This document shows positions 11,305 to 23,339 of a DNA stretch of 64,000 nt, in pieces. Origin of the DNA: Elephas maximus indicus. Taxonomy: Eukaryota > Chordata > Mammalia > Proboscidea > Elephantidae. The position numbers and the translations under genes were made by a program. Each line of letters opens with the position of its first letter. The first letter of the stretch is position 1. Under the pieces are notes generated by a model. It searched no databases and was not told the origin of the DNA. It saw only the letters and a list, made by a program, of their open reading frames with translations. The stretch spans positions 57,002,532 through 57,066,531 of the forward strand of contig NC_064843.1 of assembly GCF_024166365.1 (NCBI RefSeq), read 5' to 3'.

Positions 11305-11695
11305 TGTTATACATTGGATTGCGTCTCTCAAAAATATGTGTTGGAATCCTAACCCCTATACCTGTGCATGTAATTCCCTTTGGGAATAGGGCTTTCTTGA
11401 TTATGTTAATGAGGCCATATCAGTGCAGGTTATGTCTTAAACCTACATACTTTTAAGGCACACAAAAAAGTGGGTTAGGCACAGAGAGAACGGAACACAG
11501 TCTGGGGAAGACGGACACACATGTGAGGACCATCAAGGAACCCAGAAACTCTGGGCTCGCAGAAGTCGATACAATGATCTAATTGGTGCCCTGAATCTGA
11601 CTTCTAGCCCCTAAGCTGTGAGAGAATAAATTTCTTTTCTATAAAGCCACCCACCTGTGGTATTTCTGTTACAGCAGCACTAAGAAACTAAGAGA
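11305..11695 (+). mobile_element. MaLR-type solo LTR with 5-bp target duplication
   Basis: Starts 'tgttatacattggattgcgt' and ends 'cagcagcactaagaaactaa'. The 5-bp direct repeat 'gatac' lies at 11300-11304 and 11696-11700, which fixes both edges. It contains an 'agaataaatttc' polyadenylation region. Confidence 0.85.
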
Positions 11696-11700
11696 GATAC

Positions 11701-13180
11701 TAATCGTTAAATGCAAAAAGTAGAATTGGTCGTTGCGTAAGAGAGGCAAGAGCACCCTGGTGCTAGGAAAAGCTTCAGGAATAAAATGGGACATCAGCTG
11801 GGCCTTTAAGTGGGAGATGTTTGCAGGTGGAAGAAACTAGAAAATATTCCACGACACTTTCTGTGTGGATGGGTGTGCACACTGGGCGAATGTTTACTAT
11901 TGGCAATTACTTCAATTGCCAGCTGTGTCACTCAGCGTCAGAAACACAAGGCACATGGACCTGCTCACTGAATACTTCAGAGAGCTGGTATCACTCCTTT
12001 AAGTTCCAGATTGTTCCCTTGATTCTTACATTAGCTGAGACTTCTGTCGTTTAGACAAAAAGAGTGAAATGTGCTTTGGGGAGGTTAAAACATGATTTAT
12101 AGGCTGGCATTAACTATTTAGAGTAAAGAATGGACTCTACAAAATCTACTCCCCACCTCAGATTTGAAAACATTGAAGGCAAGTTTTCATTTCTTGCAGA
12201 CACTTAAATAAAAAAAATGTTACCATAATTATATATCACTAGAAAGGACTTTATTATGCACTTAAATTGGTGGATTTCTTTTTTTAATCTCTTGAGTAGG
12301 AAATTTGACAGAGAGGGTGTCTTGCCTTCAAGTATTCATTTTCACATTTTGTTTTCGGAAAACAAAACTTGGGTAGTCTCTCCTGCTAAGAAACTACATT
12401 TTCTAGCCTTCTATGTAATTTGGGGAGCCCGTGCAACTAAGTTCTCTCCAAAGTGATGTAAATGGAAATATGGTTTGAGTCCCCTGGAAGCCTACCTAAA
12501 AGACAGTGAGAGAAGTCTTCTTTCTTCTTCCTTCCTGTGCCTGGAATGCTGATATAATGGCTGAAGCTCCAGCAGCCATCTTAGACCATGAGATGGTCTT
12601 TTGAATGGAAGCATAAAAATAAAGCAAGAAAGGGGAAGAAAAATAGAACAGAAAAATACAAGGAAATTTGGTCTCTAAAGACTTTGTGGACCTGCTTTGG
12701 ACTGCTGATCCCTGTGTATTTAAGCTACTGGAAATAAATTTCTGTTCTTAGCAGTTGAACACAACTCCCTACTGATACAGATGACTAGAAATGCATAATC
12801 AATATTTGCCCAACCTATAGATGAAAGCCTATCAGTGGACCCTGCTGGTGTTGCCCTCTCCACCAGCATTCCAGTAGAAAGGGACAGCCACTGGCCCCCA
12901 AGTTGGGCTTCCTGCACTTCCCATGTGTGACTTGAATCAATTGTCAATTGGATCAACCCTGTTTATTCTCCTTCCCTCAGTTCTGGGTTGATCTCAAGAC
13001 TTTGGGGAAAAGAAGAAGTGTCTCTCCTTATGTACAGATTGCGGACTTCTATTATAACCTATATGTCGGAGATGTCCATGACACAAAAGACCTGGGGCAT
13101 CTTTTAGAAGAGTCATGATTATATTGGCTGGACCTCCCACTCAGAACATGAGAAAACCATTCCTTTCCAAAACTCATGTG
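11701..13180. other. Non-genic stretch with a possible old LTR
   Basis: 12400-12760 has an LTR-like composition (a splice-site-free block with 'cagcagccatcttagaccat' and 'gaaataaatttctgttctta' as a possible polyadenylation end), but I cannot name the family. The rest is unique-looking. Confidence 0.35.
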
Positions 13181-13182
13181 GC

Positions 13183-13740
13183 AGATTGTATTTCCAAAGA
13201 CAGTGACAATATTATCTATGGTTCCACGTGAACTTCCAGAAATGTCCCTCTTCCCTCATCAGGAGTGGAGTGTGTGTCCCCTCCCCTTGAGCATAGATAG
13301 GTCTTTGTGACTGCCTTAATGAGAGTACAGGAGAGGAGATCCTATGGAGCTTTTAGGCTGGGTCGTAAAAGGTGATAGAACTTCTGCCTGGCATTCTCTC
13401 AGGACATGTCCCTTTCTAGCTCTGATTCAACATGAAAGAAGTCCAGCTTTTCAGGGATCACCATGGTGGCAAGACCACCCAGAAAGTAGAGAGAGATGCC
13501 CAAGAAACCCTGTTGTTCTAGTCCCCCAGCTGTTTGAGTCTTGCTAGCCCAGGTACCAGACATAACACTGACGAAGGCTTCAAGATGATTCTGACCCCAG
13601 CCACCCTCTGACGCAAGATACCTTGAGCAAGAACTACCCAGCTGATCCTAGTCAACCCCCAGAGCTGTGAGAGATAATAAACAATTATTGTCGTTTCAAC
13701 CCCCGAATTTTTAAGATGATTTGTTCACACCAATAGATAC
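13183..13740 (+). mobile_element. MLT1-like MaLR LTR
   Basis: Order of old MLT1 features: 'gtggcagattgtatttccaa' at the start, 'cagagctgtgagagataata' and 'aacaattattgtcgtttcaa' near the end. Diverged, no internal sequence. Confidence 0.6.
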
Positions 13741-13769
13741 CCAGAGTCACTGTCTCAGACTATTTGCAG

Positions 13770-13852
13770 TTTTTTTCTTCCCCTTCCCCCTCCTCCTCCC
13801 CCTTCCCTTCCTCCTTCCCCTCCCCTCCCCCTCCCCTTCCCCTCCCCCTCTC
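13770..13852 (+). repeat. 83-base uninterrupted pyrimidine tract
   Basis: Every base from 13770 to 13852 is C or T, mostly CCCCT and CCTT units, giving an all-purine complement. Such tracts can form intramolecular triplexes under superhelical stress; that is a property of the sequence class, not shown here. Confidence 0.95.
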
Positions 13853-14368
13853 ATAAATCCTGCATTTGCCTTTGTTCATTAACAGATTATTGATCACCCC
13901 CTCATTGGAGTCAAGTTGCATTAAAAATCTAATTAAAAATCTGAGTAATTTTTTACTCAGCTAACCCTCAATGGCCCCCTATTTTCTATCATTCAAAGAA
14001 GCCAGTCACCACTACATATTCAAGTTTATTTCACATTTCATTCCACCTCTAACATTCTGGCACAGTCTATTCATTGTTCCCTGAATATGGCCTATAAATG
14101 CTTTATTTGTCTCTGCCCGCCTTCAAAGCCCCCTCTTTCCAGTTTTCTTTGCATAAGCCCAAATTCTCCCACTCCTCTGAACCCCACAGAGCCTGTGCAT
14201 GGACCATTTTGTATGTTTTATTAAGTGCCTTCTGGGTTAGTTATGATTTTTAAGTGTCCTTTCCTCAAGAAGCTTATAAAGTGTATGAGAGCAGAGATGA
14301 CATATGAGTCATGCCTTGTAGCTTCCATAGTGTATAAAACATGCTTAAAACAAACCAAACTAAACCCA
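13853..14368 (+). repeat. L2-like remnant and unique sequence
   Basis: 14030-14340 carries L2-like phrases (clusters such as 'cttataaagtgtatgagagc' and 'ttgtctctgcccgccttc'). Weak identification. Confidence 0.35.
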
Positions 14369-14500
14369 TCACCATTGAGCTGAGCCCGGCTCATAGAGAC
14401 CCTATAGGGTGGAGTAGAACTTCCCCAAATGGTTTTCTAGGTTGTAAATCTTTACGGAAACAGACTGCCACATCTTTCTCCCAGCAGAGTATTTACAGAT
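14369..14500 (-). repeat. AfroSINE, partial
   Basis: Antisense 'gagaccctatagggtggagt', 'cttccccaaatggttttc' and 'aatctttacggaaacagact'. The tRNA-like head is missing. Confidence 0.7.
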
Positions 14501-14504
14501 GATA

Positions 14505-15000
14505 TTTTTTATTTTATGAGCCAATCTGTTATTTAGCTGAAAAGTGACCTCCAGGAATAGTTTCAGTTCAAAGTTTAAAGTGTATCTCAGGATGATAGTC
14601 TCGGGGGTTCCTCCAGTCTGGCCTTTTTTATAAGAATTTGAGTTTTGTTCTACAATTTTCTCCCATTCTATCCATAACTATCTATTGTGTCCCTGGTAAG
14701 AACAGTTGTTGGTTTTACCAAGGCACCATCTAGTTCTTCTGGTCTCAGGATAGATGAGGCTGTGATTTGTGTAGGCAGTTAGTCCTGTAGATTAGTTTCT
14801 TCTTCGTGTCTTTGATTTTCTTCTTTATCTTTTGCTCCAGATGAGTAGAGACCAGTAGTTGTATTTAGATGGCCACTCACAAGCTTTTAAGACCCCAGAT
14901 GCTACTTACCAAGCTAGGATGTAGAATTAAAAATTTATGGGCTATCTTGTGCCAATTGATCGAGTTGTCTCATGAGACTATGATCTTAATCCTTCAAATC
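14505..15000 (-). mobile_element. L1 LINE 3' end, antisense
   Basis: Matches the L1 end at 4948-5840: 'catctagttcttctggtctc', 'cttttaagaccccagatgct' and 'tgtgccaattgatcgagttg'. Confidence 0.65.
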
Positions 15001-15199
15001 TGGTGAACCAATCCTGCAACATGTTTGGTTATGTTGAAAAGTATCCTGCACAGTTCATTTTAAGCCCATCTCTTTCCTCTCACATTTTACTAAAGGAGAA
15101 ATCACATGGCCCCTTTAAGATCTTGCTTAGAAATCTCTTCAGCCAAATATCCAAGTTCATCACTGACAATTCCTACCTTCCACCAAACATTTGAACATA

Positions 15200-15569
15200 A
15201 TCAGTCAAGTTCTTTGCCACTACATAAAAAGCACCACCCTTCATTGTTCATTCACATGCCCATCATTTCCATTTAAAGCCTCACTAGAAGCACATTTAAT
15301 GTCCACATGTCTAGCAACATTCTGTTGTTAACACCATATGTATTTTATAAGATGATAGAGGCTTTCTCTATGGCTCTCCTCACTTCCTTCTGAGCCCTCA
15401 CCAGAATTGCATTTGACTTCCATAATTCTACCAACAGTCTCTTCAAGGCAACCTAGGCTTTTACTTTTAGACACCTTAAAACTCTTCCGGTCTCGACCCA
15501 TTACCCAGTTCCAAAACCCCTTCCACATTTTAGGGTATTTGTTAGAGCAGCACCCTCGCTACCAAATCC
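15200..15569 (-). mobile_element. MaLR internal fragment adjoining the LTR
   Basis: Antisense phrases 'cattacccagttccaaaacc' and 'gagcagcaccctcgctacca' are the primer-binding-side internal sequence of MaLR elements. Read on the minus strand they follow directly after the LTR at 15570-16122, so this is an LTR plus a short internal stub, the other LTR being absent. Sequence from 15001 to 15200 is unassigned. Confidence 0.55.
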
Positions 15570-16122
15570 TGTCTTATTTAGCTAGTGTTGCTATAATAGA
15601 AATACCACAAGAGGGTGGCTTTAGTAAACAGAAATCTGTTTTCTCACAGTTTAGGAGACTCAACCCATTAAACCAAACCCATTGCCATCAAGTTGATTGC
15701 AACTCATAGTGACCCTATAGGACAAAGTAGAACTGCCCTATTGGTTTCCAAGGAGCAGCTGGTGGATTCAAACTGCTGACCTAGTGGCCATAACTCTCAA
15801 CCACTGCACCACCAGGAGACCAGAAGTCTTAATTCAGGGTGCCGGCTCTAGGGAAAGGCTTTCTCTCTGTGTTGGCCCTAGAGGAAAGTTCCTTGGTGAT
15901 TTTCCTGTTGCTTTGCACCTATCTCCCCCTGTTTCTGCTTGCTCACTTGTTTGTTCAACCTTTTTCATATCTTAAGAGAGATTGACTTAAGACATACCCT
16001 GCACTAATACTGTCTTATTAATATAACAAAGAAAATCCATTTTCAAATAGGTTTATAACCACAGGTATAGGGGTTAGGATTTACAACACATATTTTGGGG
16101 GGACACAATTCAATCCATAACA
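15570..16122 (-). mobile_element. MaLR LTR carrying an AfroSINE
   Basis: Antisense LTR from 'tgtcttatttagctagtgtt' to 'caatccataaca'. The body is split by an AfroSINE at about 15665-15826. Confidence 0.85.
15665..15826 (-). repeat. AfroSINE inside MaLR LTR
   Basis: 'aaaccaaacccattgccatc' at the tail side, 'gacaaagtagaactgcccta' in the body and 'accactgcaccaccaggaga' at the head. Confidence 0.9.
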
Positions 16123-16369
16123 ACTCCTCAGGGCAAACCTTGTACAGGGGGTAGCTGGTAGGCAACTCCTTGAGGCAGGGGCATTGGGGGTGGCAAACGG
16201 TACTTGGATTGGCCAATGAATTTTCCATATACTTGTGAAGTCCCTGGGAGTTTGGGATAGAGTAGAAAAATGTTCAAGGAGAAGGACCAGCAGGTCTCCC
16301 AGCAGGTTACCCCTGCTCAAAAGTCTGACTTTCATTGCTCTTAGCATAGCATTCAAATTTCTTAACATG

Positions 16370-16520
16370 GCTTGCAAATGTTACGGATGGCCTTGAATTT
16401 GTTTTTATTAGCCCCATTTTACAGAAGAGGAAACTAAGTCATAGAGAGAGGTTAAGTATCTTGTACAAGCTGCCATAGCTAGTATGTGGCAAAGGGAAGA
16501 TTTGACTAATCTCACCACCT
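16370..16520 (-). repeat. MIR SINE relic
   Basis: Antisense 'ccccattttacagaagagga' and 'agagaggttaagtatcttgt' followed by a degenerate 'agctagtatgtggcaaagg'. Confidence 0.75.
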
Positions 16521-16919
16521 GGTCTGGCAGGAGACAAAATAATTGATGACCACATGAAATCTACTGATGCAGGAAAATATCAGTTAAGCTTGGCTTTTAG
16601 AATGACCAGTTTATCGTATAGCTATTTGGCTAAAGAATAGGATAAATTTCAGCATCGCTTTTGAAACAGGACAAGACAATGCCTTCCACTAAAGACTCTG
16701 ATGGGCAGGACTGCATAGTCCAAGAACGCCATCTCCAGTTTTCCTCCTTGTATGGGTGTATATGAACCTATAAGCCAGGAGTTGACTATCACTGAACATA
16801 AGCATTGCAACCAGAATCTGATATCCATCCTACTGCTTCCCTGTCCTAAGGGCCCCATTACTTATCAGGAGGAAACCAAAGCTTTGCTGTTGGGATTCAT
16901 GGTATGTCAGAGCAGGAAG

Positions 16920-17060
16920 GGACACTGAATAGATTATCAAGAGTAACTGCTCATTTTATAGGTAATGTCACCAAGGATCAGAGAGGGCAAGTAAATTGTT
17001 TAGCTCACACAGGTAGCAGTATAAAACTGTGCCTGGAGTTCAGGCGTATACTGGAACTGG
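16920..17060 (-). repeat. MIR SINE relic
   Basis: Antisense 'ctcattttataggtaatgtc', 'gatcagagagggcaagtaaa' and 'cacacaggtagcagtata'. Confidence 0.6.
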
Positions 17061-17087
17061 CTTGTACTATATTGCAAAGACAATTTT

Positions 17088-17651
17088 TTAAACATTCAGG
17101 CACTTTTTAAGCCAGCTGACCATGGCAGGATTATTTACATCACAGAAATCAGAAAACTGCAAATCAGGCTTTTTTCTTCCTCCCTTACTTCTGGAGAGCT
17201 GGCTGTTAAACCAGGGCTTTGAACCATTTCTGCCCACTTCAATCACAGCAACGAAGTGAAACCCAAATGGACTGGAATTTTTAAAAGGTGGATGAACTGA
17301 AATGACAAGCCCGACTTGAAACATAAGCTCCCTCTTAGAAAACAAGGGCCGTGTACGCATTGCATAGCAACCAAATCTCTTGACTGGCAGTGTCAGAAAC
17401 AGCGGTGCCAGGCTCAAAGATGGTGCCTGACCAGGCTGCTTTGAATGTGTGCTGCTCTCCGTAGTCCTGGTAATAATCCAGTCTCTCACACGAGGTTCCT
17501 GAATGGGCACACTACACCTCTTCCGAGGCTCCCATTCCAGGGCTTTGACCCATAATTTTTCCCATTGTGGTTCTTGTTCCACTTCACTCAACTTTAAAAA
17601 ATTCAGGTCTGTTGCAATTTCACTTTCTCGGCCATGACTGAACCAGTTCAA
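17088..17651 (-). other. Unrecognised 187-codon open frame
   Basis: The longest reading frame in the window that does not overlap a repeat I can name. It starts with ATG at 17651 on the minus strand and stops at 17088. The predicted protein has a hydrophilic, Glu/Lys/Arg/Trp-bearing N-terminal third, a Leu/Pro-rich middle and a basic C-terminal third. I see no signal peptide, no repeated unit and no domain that I recognise. No splice signals or CpG island surround it. A frame this long is unusual by chance but expected occasionally in 64 kb of six-frame sequence. It could be a fragment of an old processed copy, an exon of an unknown lncRNA, or chance. Confidence 0.15.
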
Positions 17652-17748
17652 GCCAGTTCAAAGCCCTGTGTAAAACATTACCAACACACCACCAGTGTTG
17701 ATTTTCTCCCCTGTATCTTGAGTGATTGAACTGAGGTAATTTTGGGCT

Positions 17749-18174
17749 TCTCTTAGTTTCCTAGTGCTGCTGTAACAGAAATACCACAAGTGGGTGGCTT
17801 TAAAGAACAGATATTTATTTTCTCACAGAATGGTTCAGAAGGTTAGAAGTTCAGATTCAGCATGTGGCTCTAGGGGGAAGTACTCCTTCGTCTATTTCAG
17901 TTTCTGTTAGCTGGCAGGCTTTGGAGTTACTGGGCTTGTAGCTTCATCTGCCTCTGTTGTGATCAGAGTCTGTCTTCTCACATAAGTGCTTGCTTGTCTC
18001 TGTATCTATGCTGTTCCTTATCATGGAGCAGTGATTAGGTTCAGGACACACCCTGCACTGATATGGCCTCACTAACATACAAAGAAAACCTTATTCCCAC
18101 ATAGGATTACATACACAGGTATAAGGGTTAGGATTTCAATACATATTTTGGGGGACACAGTTTAATCCATAACA
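17749..18174 (-). mobile_element. MaLR-type solo LTR
   Basis: Antisense, 'cttagtttcctagtgctgct' to 'agtttaatccataaca', with the usual 'agaaataccacaagtgggtg' block. Confidence 0.85.
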
Positions 18175-19088
18175 GGGTTCTAGGTGTTTTTCTCTGTTCT
18201 CCCCAGTCAGTTATCCTACACTCATGTGTTTACCACTCAGCAAGCCGCAGATCCCACACGATAGGCCTTCTCCTCCAGATTTCCCTTCTGAAACCTCTGG
18301 ACTAGCCTCTCTAACTGCCTGCTTAATATTTACACCTAGACGTACTGTAGTCATTGAAACTTTACCTGCCAAAATAGAACACTTCATTCCTCACCATCTC
18401 CTCCAGCCTGCCCTCGCCTTAACCCTTTTCCCAACTATCACCTCGGTGCTCCAGCTGGAAACCTAGGAGCCATCCTGCTTATTCCTTCCTCCCTCACAAC
18501 CCCAACACCTCCACATTCAACCCATTGGGAAGGCCTGTCAATTATGTCTCTAAATAGAACTAAAATCTGTCTACTTCTCTGCTGCCACATTAATTCAGGT
18601 CACCTTCATCTCCAGCTTGGACACAGCAACCATTTCCTATCTGGCCCAGACTTGACCCCTTGAATCCACTTAGAACAATCAATTTAAGGCCTCTGGTTGT
18701 GTAACTCCCCTGTGTATGAGTCTGATTTCCATCACACTTAGCACAGTATACAATTATTCTTAACATGGCTTGCACGATGCTATCTGATCCTTCAAATCTC
18801 ACCTCCATTCACCCTTCCCCTCACCCTCAATCCTTCCATGCTCCAGTCACACCTGTTTTGTTTTATTTTTTTCTGTTTCTCAAGTTTGGCAAATTCCTTC
18901 CCATTTCCAGGCCTTTGCCAGTAGTATTTGCTCTGCCTGGAGAATCCTTCATTGTCTTCCTCCTCCCTGCTACCTTCCTAACCACAAGCTCCTCGCCTTT
19001 AGGCTATGAAGTCTCTCCCTCCGTCTCTGTCCTTGTCCCCCACCCCACCTCCTCTGGCTGATTGTATTTTCCACACTGGTTACACCAC
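18175..19088 (+). repeat. L2-like LINE remnant
   Basis: 'ccaggcctttgccagtagta' and 'tgctctgcctggagaatcct' match the L2 3' region as remembered. 18230-18560 is C/T-rich and unassigned. Short frames here (80-98 codons) are chance. Confidence 0.5.
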
Positions 19089-19604
19089 TGTCTTAGTTAT
19101 CTAGTGCTGCTATAACAGAAATACCACAAGTGGAAAGCTTTAACAAAGAGAAATTTATTTCCTCACAGTAAAGTAGGCTAAAAGTTCAATCTCAGGGCGT
19201 CAGCTCCAGGGGAAGGCTTTCTCTCTCTGTCGGCCTTCTCATCAATCTCCCCCTAGACTAGGAGCTTCTCCACGCAGGGACCCTGGGTCCAAAGGATACG
19301 CTTTGCTGCTTTCTTGGTGGTATGAGGTCCCCCAACTCTCCGCTTGCTTCCCTTTCCTTTTATCTCTTGTAATATAAAAGGTGATGTAGGCCACACCCGA
19401 GAGAAACTCCCTTTACATCAGATCAGGGATGTGACCTGAGCAAGGGTGTTACATTCCACCCCTAATCCTCTTTAAACACCAGCAAAGATTATGATTTGTG
19501 TCACATAGGAAAATCACAAAATGTAGGACAACCACACAGTGCTGGGAATCATGGCCTAACCAAGTTGACACATATTTTTGGGAGACACGATTCAATCCAT
19601 GACA
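19089..19604 (-). mobile_element. MaLR-type solo LTR
   Basis: Antisense from 'tgtcttagttatctagtgct' to 'cgattcaatccatgaca'. Essentially full length, about 516 bases. Confidence 0.9.
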
Positions 19605-19694
19605 CCATTATATCCCTTCCCACAAGGCTTCTACAATGCAAATTTGTCCCTCACCCATGGAGGAATGAAATTGAATTAATTTTCTCTTAAATTG

Positions 19695-20120
19695 TTGATG
19701 TTATTAGTTGCCATTGAGTCGGTTCCTAATCATGGTAACCTCCTGTGTAATGGAACAAAACGTTGCCAGGCCCTGCACCATCTTTATAACTGTTGGTATG
19801 TTTGAGTCCATTACTGCAGCTATAGTGTATTTTGAGTGCCTTTCATCCTTGGGCAGGGAGGTGGGGCTCGTCTTCCAGCACTACATCGGACAATATTCTA
19901 TTGTGATCCATAAGGTTTTCACTGGCTAATTTTCAGAAGTAGATTATCAGGTTTTTCTTCCGAGTCTGTCTTGGTCTGGAAGCTTTGCTGAAACCTGTCC
20001 ACCATGAGTGACCATGTTGGTATTTGAAATACCAGTGGCATAGCTTCCAGCATCACAGCAACATGCAAGCCATCACAGCACTACAAACTGACAGACAGGT
20101 GGTAGTCTCTTAAATTAAGG
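19695..20120 (-). repeat. RTE tail plus unclassified repeat
   Basis: The first part is an RTE/AfroSINE-like tail ('ttgccattgagtcggttcct', 'cctgcaccatctttataact'). The second part ('gtctggaagctttgctgaaa', 'agcatcacagcaacatgcaa') is the reverse complement of the unit at 2925-3200. Confidence 0.55.
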
Positions 20121-20269
20121 CTGGTTTATGACTCACTCGTAATTAACAGAAATTGTTAGAAATTTTGCTGCTGGCCTCCCAGACCAGGCTCAAAAGTACT
20201 GTGAAACTTCTACCCTATTCTCTTGGGTGTATGCTTAATCTGGAGGAATCTGGCCCTCATGTAAGAAAT

Positions 20270-20575
20270 CCAACTACTCGGAGACCAGCAAGCTGGAGAT
20301 ATCATGCATGGGTACTACAGTCGATGGTCCCATCAGGGCTCCGCCTCTCAGCCATTCCTACCACCAGACATGTGTGTAAAGCTGCTTGGATCCTCTAGGC
20401 TAGCCTCTCCTCCAGCTGAGTACTACTGAGTCACCAGGATCAGAAGAGTCACCCAGCTACATCCTGACTAAATTCCTGACCCCGAGTCCATGAAACATAA
20501 ACCAACCAGTTACTGCTTTAAACCATTAAGTTTTGGGGTATTTTGTCGTGCAGCAATAGAAATGGGAATGCTTCC
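20270..20575 (+). mobile_element. MLT1-like LTR, 3' part
   Basis: Ends 'ttaaaccattaagttttggg' and 'gtgcagcaatagaaa', the diagnostic end of MLT1-class LTRs. The 5' part is too diverged to place. Confidence 0.6.
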
Positions 20576-20599
20576 ATAGTAGTTATCCACAACTCACAA

Positions 20600-20740
20600 A
20601 CATTTAGTTATTTGTCTGACACCCCACGAGCTTGGAGGCTCCTTGAGAGCAGGTACCGTGTATCTCTTTCTCACTGTCCTATCCACGGTAACTAACATAA
20701 GACTTGCTATGTTGTAGGTGTTCAGTAAGTGGACATCAAA
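20600..20740 (+). repeat. L2 3' end relic
   Basis: 'ggaggctccttgagagcagg' then 'gtaggtgttcagtaagtgga' matches the conserved L2 tail region. Confidence 0.6.
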
Positions 20741-21956
20741 GTCTTACTCTGGTTTTAAACTATCTAAAAAAGCTTCACACTGCACAGGAACACCCTACTT
20801 TGAATGAAGGAAGGAAAAAGCCCTTCCAGTCTTAGCCACTTGTAATGGAATCTGACGTTTGCAATTTCAGTCATGAGGGAATAAGATAAAACTAATCTCT
20901 TTCAGGCTTCTAAACTGACCAGTCTTATTCAGAATCTTCTACCGAGATGACAAAATGTATTATAGGCTATATTAATATCTTTCAGAAGTTAAAGTAATTT
21001 GGCAATATTAAATGTCAGAAAGGGGCTTCAAATTAAAGCTGAAAAAAGATTATGATTAAAGAGAGACTATCCAATATCAGTAAGAGATAAACACTATTTC
21101 TTATTTTTTACTACCAGTTTTAATAAACTCATTAACCCATGTGCTGATGTTTCTGCCAATGGGTATTAGAGAAAGTTACTATAGTTGCACTGACCTGATT
21201 CACCTTAAACAAAATAGACTAGGAAGTACCAGCCATATTTGCATAATTGTCTTGGCTCCCTAGAGAGAAATGATTTTCAGGATTGTCTTGTCTGAACATA
21301 ATCTGTAATTCAAACTAGAGGCTTCAGAACTTTTCTTTCAACTTCTTTGTGATAGGAATCCAAACTGTCTCTTGGTGTTAAATCTTGCCTGAGATGTCTT
21401 ATACGTATCCGGGTCTTTTGTTGTAGGATGATTCTGACCACCCCAAAATTGGAACGTGAACATGGCATCTCTGTATGTTTCTTCAGAGTCCTTCCCTGAA
21501 GAAATTGTTACTGATCATTAATTATTTTCTCCGCTAGGCCCTAAGATATTTTCTTATACATATAGTCATCTTATAGTAGAGCACAGTCATCTTATACAGA
21601 TGTTTAATAAATATGGATGAAATTACTCAATAAATGTCTCTTAGAAAATGAATCCTATGGTTATAAATTGATTTCTTTGATTCCCCTGTCAAAAGGTATG
21701 AATTATCTCAGATATATAACCTCTGCTGTATCCCAAAACAGCCTGGTGAAACAACTAGTATAAAACTCTTTCCAGCTTTCTAAGAATTATTTCTAAGAGG
21801 TGGTAGTATATAAAGTCAGAATGGGTTAGGCTATAATACATTAACAGACATCCCTTAAATCTCGCCGCTGGTGGTGGTGGTGGTGGATGTCGTCTAATCG
21901 TTGCAGTCACTCCGGGACCCAGGCTTGAGAGAGGTTCCCCCTTTGGATATGCTTCT
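20741..21956. other. Non-genic, AT-rich
   Basis: No frame, CpG cluster or named repeat recognised. A short (GGT)n run lies near 21870-21890. Confidence 0.4.
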
Positions 21957-22521
21957 CTTATGGATTGAATTGTGACCCCCTAAAATATGTGTTGGAGTCC
22001 TAACCCCTATACCTGCAGATATAACCCTGCTTGGGAATAAAGTTTTCTTTGTTCTGTTGTTGCTGTGCACCACTGAAGCAATTCTGACTCATAGTGGCCT
22101 ATAGGACAGTGTAGAACTGCCCACAGGCTTTCCTAGGCTATAATCTTTACAGGAGCTAACTGGCAGCTCTGTTTCCCCAAAGAACTTTTCAATTACCACC
22201 TCTTAACCATTGTGCCATCAGGGGTCCTCTTTGTTATGTTAATTAGGTGTCAGTGCATCGTGGGTCCTAAACCTAATCACTTTCCTGTTATAAAAACAGC
22301 AGATTAGACACAGAGGTATGCACGCAGGAGGGAAGACAGGCTCCGTGTGAGGATTGCCAAGGAAGCAAAGAAGCCCCGGGGCTACTGACAAGGAAGGAAT
22401 CTATATGGTTGTGACCCTGATTTGGACTCTCATCCTCCAGAACTATGAGAATATAAATTTCTCTTCTATAAAGCCATCCACTTGTGGTATCCGTGTTACA
22501 GCAGCACTGGAGGACTAAGAC
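21957..22521 (+). mobile_element. MaLR-type LTR split by an AfroSINE
   Basis: Starts 'cttatggattgaattgtgac' and ends 'tgttacagcagcactggagg'. It is interrupted at 22054-22227. Confidence 0.85.
22054..22227 (-). repeat. AfroSINE variant inside MaLR LTR
   Basis: Antisense copy flanked by 'ctttgtt' on both sides, a short target duplication. The body has 'ggacagtgtagaactgccca' and the head 'accattgtgccatcagg'. Confidence 0.85.
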
Positions 22522-23014
22522 AGTTTCCAGAATCACAAAGACAGGAAAAAGGCCACCTGGCAAAATGTGCACTGGTTCTTGATGCTTCTGCCAGGAAATG
22601 ACACATATCCCATGCCTCCACTCTTCATTAGTCAAAGCAAGTCATGTGGCCATGTCAACTTTCCAATGGGTCGGAGAACTACAAGCCCTGTCTCCTTCTG
22701 GAAGGAGACAAGAGCCAGAATATGTGCACAGCTGTAACGACGACCGCAAATTAGGCAGTGACCTAGGGCCTCACAAGAGATCAAGCAACCTTTTGCCAAG
22801 TGGGGAAAATAATTTCACCCTTTCTTACCTTCAATTAAAATTTATTTCCAAATATCCAGTAGACGACAGTTAAAATAAAGTGTCAGGTAAACAGCTCCTC
22901 TTTTGAAAGAAACAGCCAATATGTCTTTGCATAAGAAGATAGCACTCTGAATCTGATAGTACCTCTGTGGCTCCAGAGCTAACTATTGTGCGATACTGGA
23001 TAATCTACTAACCA
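22522..23014. other. Non-genic stretch
   Basis: Nothing recognised. A 91-codon frame (22598-22873) and a 115-codon antisense frame overlap and have no known content. Confidence 0.35.
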
Positions 23015-23212
23015 TTGGCTAAGTGCTCCGCTGTTAACCAAAACGTAGGTAGTACCAGTATGATTCCACCAGCTGCTCCGAGGGAGAAAGATGTGGCAGT
23101 CTGCTTCTGTAAAGATTGTTAAGCTTTGGAAATCCTATGGGGCAGTTCTACTCTGTCCTGTAGGGTTGCTATGAATAGGAATCAACTCAATGAGAATGCG
23201 TTTGGGTTTTTA
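23015..23212 (+). repeat. AfroSINE variant
   Basis: Sense: 'ctaagtgctccgctgttaac', 'agaaagatgtggcagtctgc', 'tggggcagttctactctgtc'. Confidence 0.8.
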
Positions 23213-23339
23213 TTTTTAAAGAGGGAATGCCTAAGGTCTTGCTACCCCAAATGCGGTGGGGACAAGCAGCAGCAGCATCAGATTCTCAGGCCCTACTCTA
23301 GCTTATCGACGGCACTGGGTTTTTTGGGGGGTTACTCTA

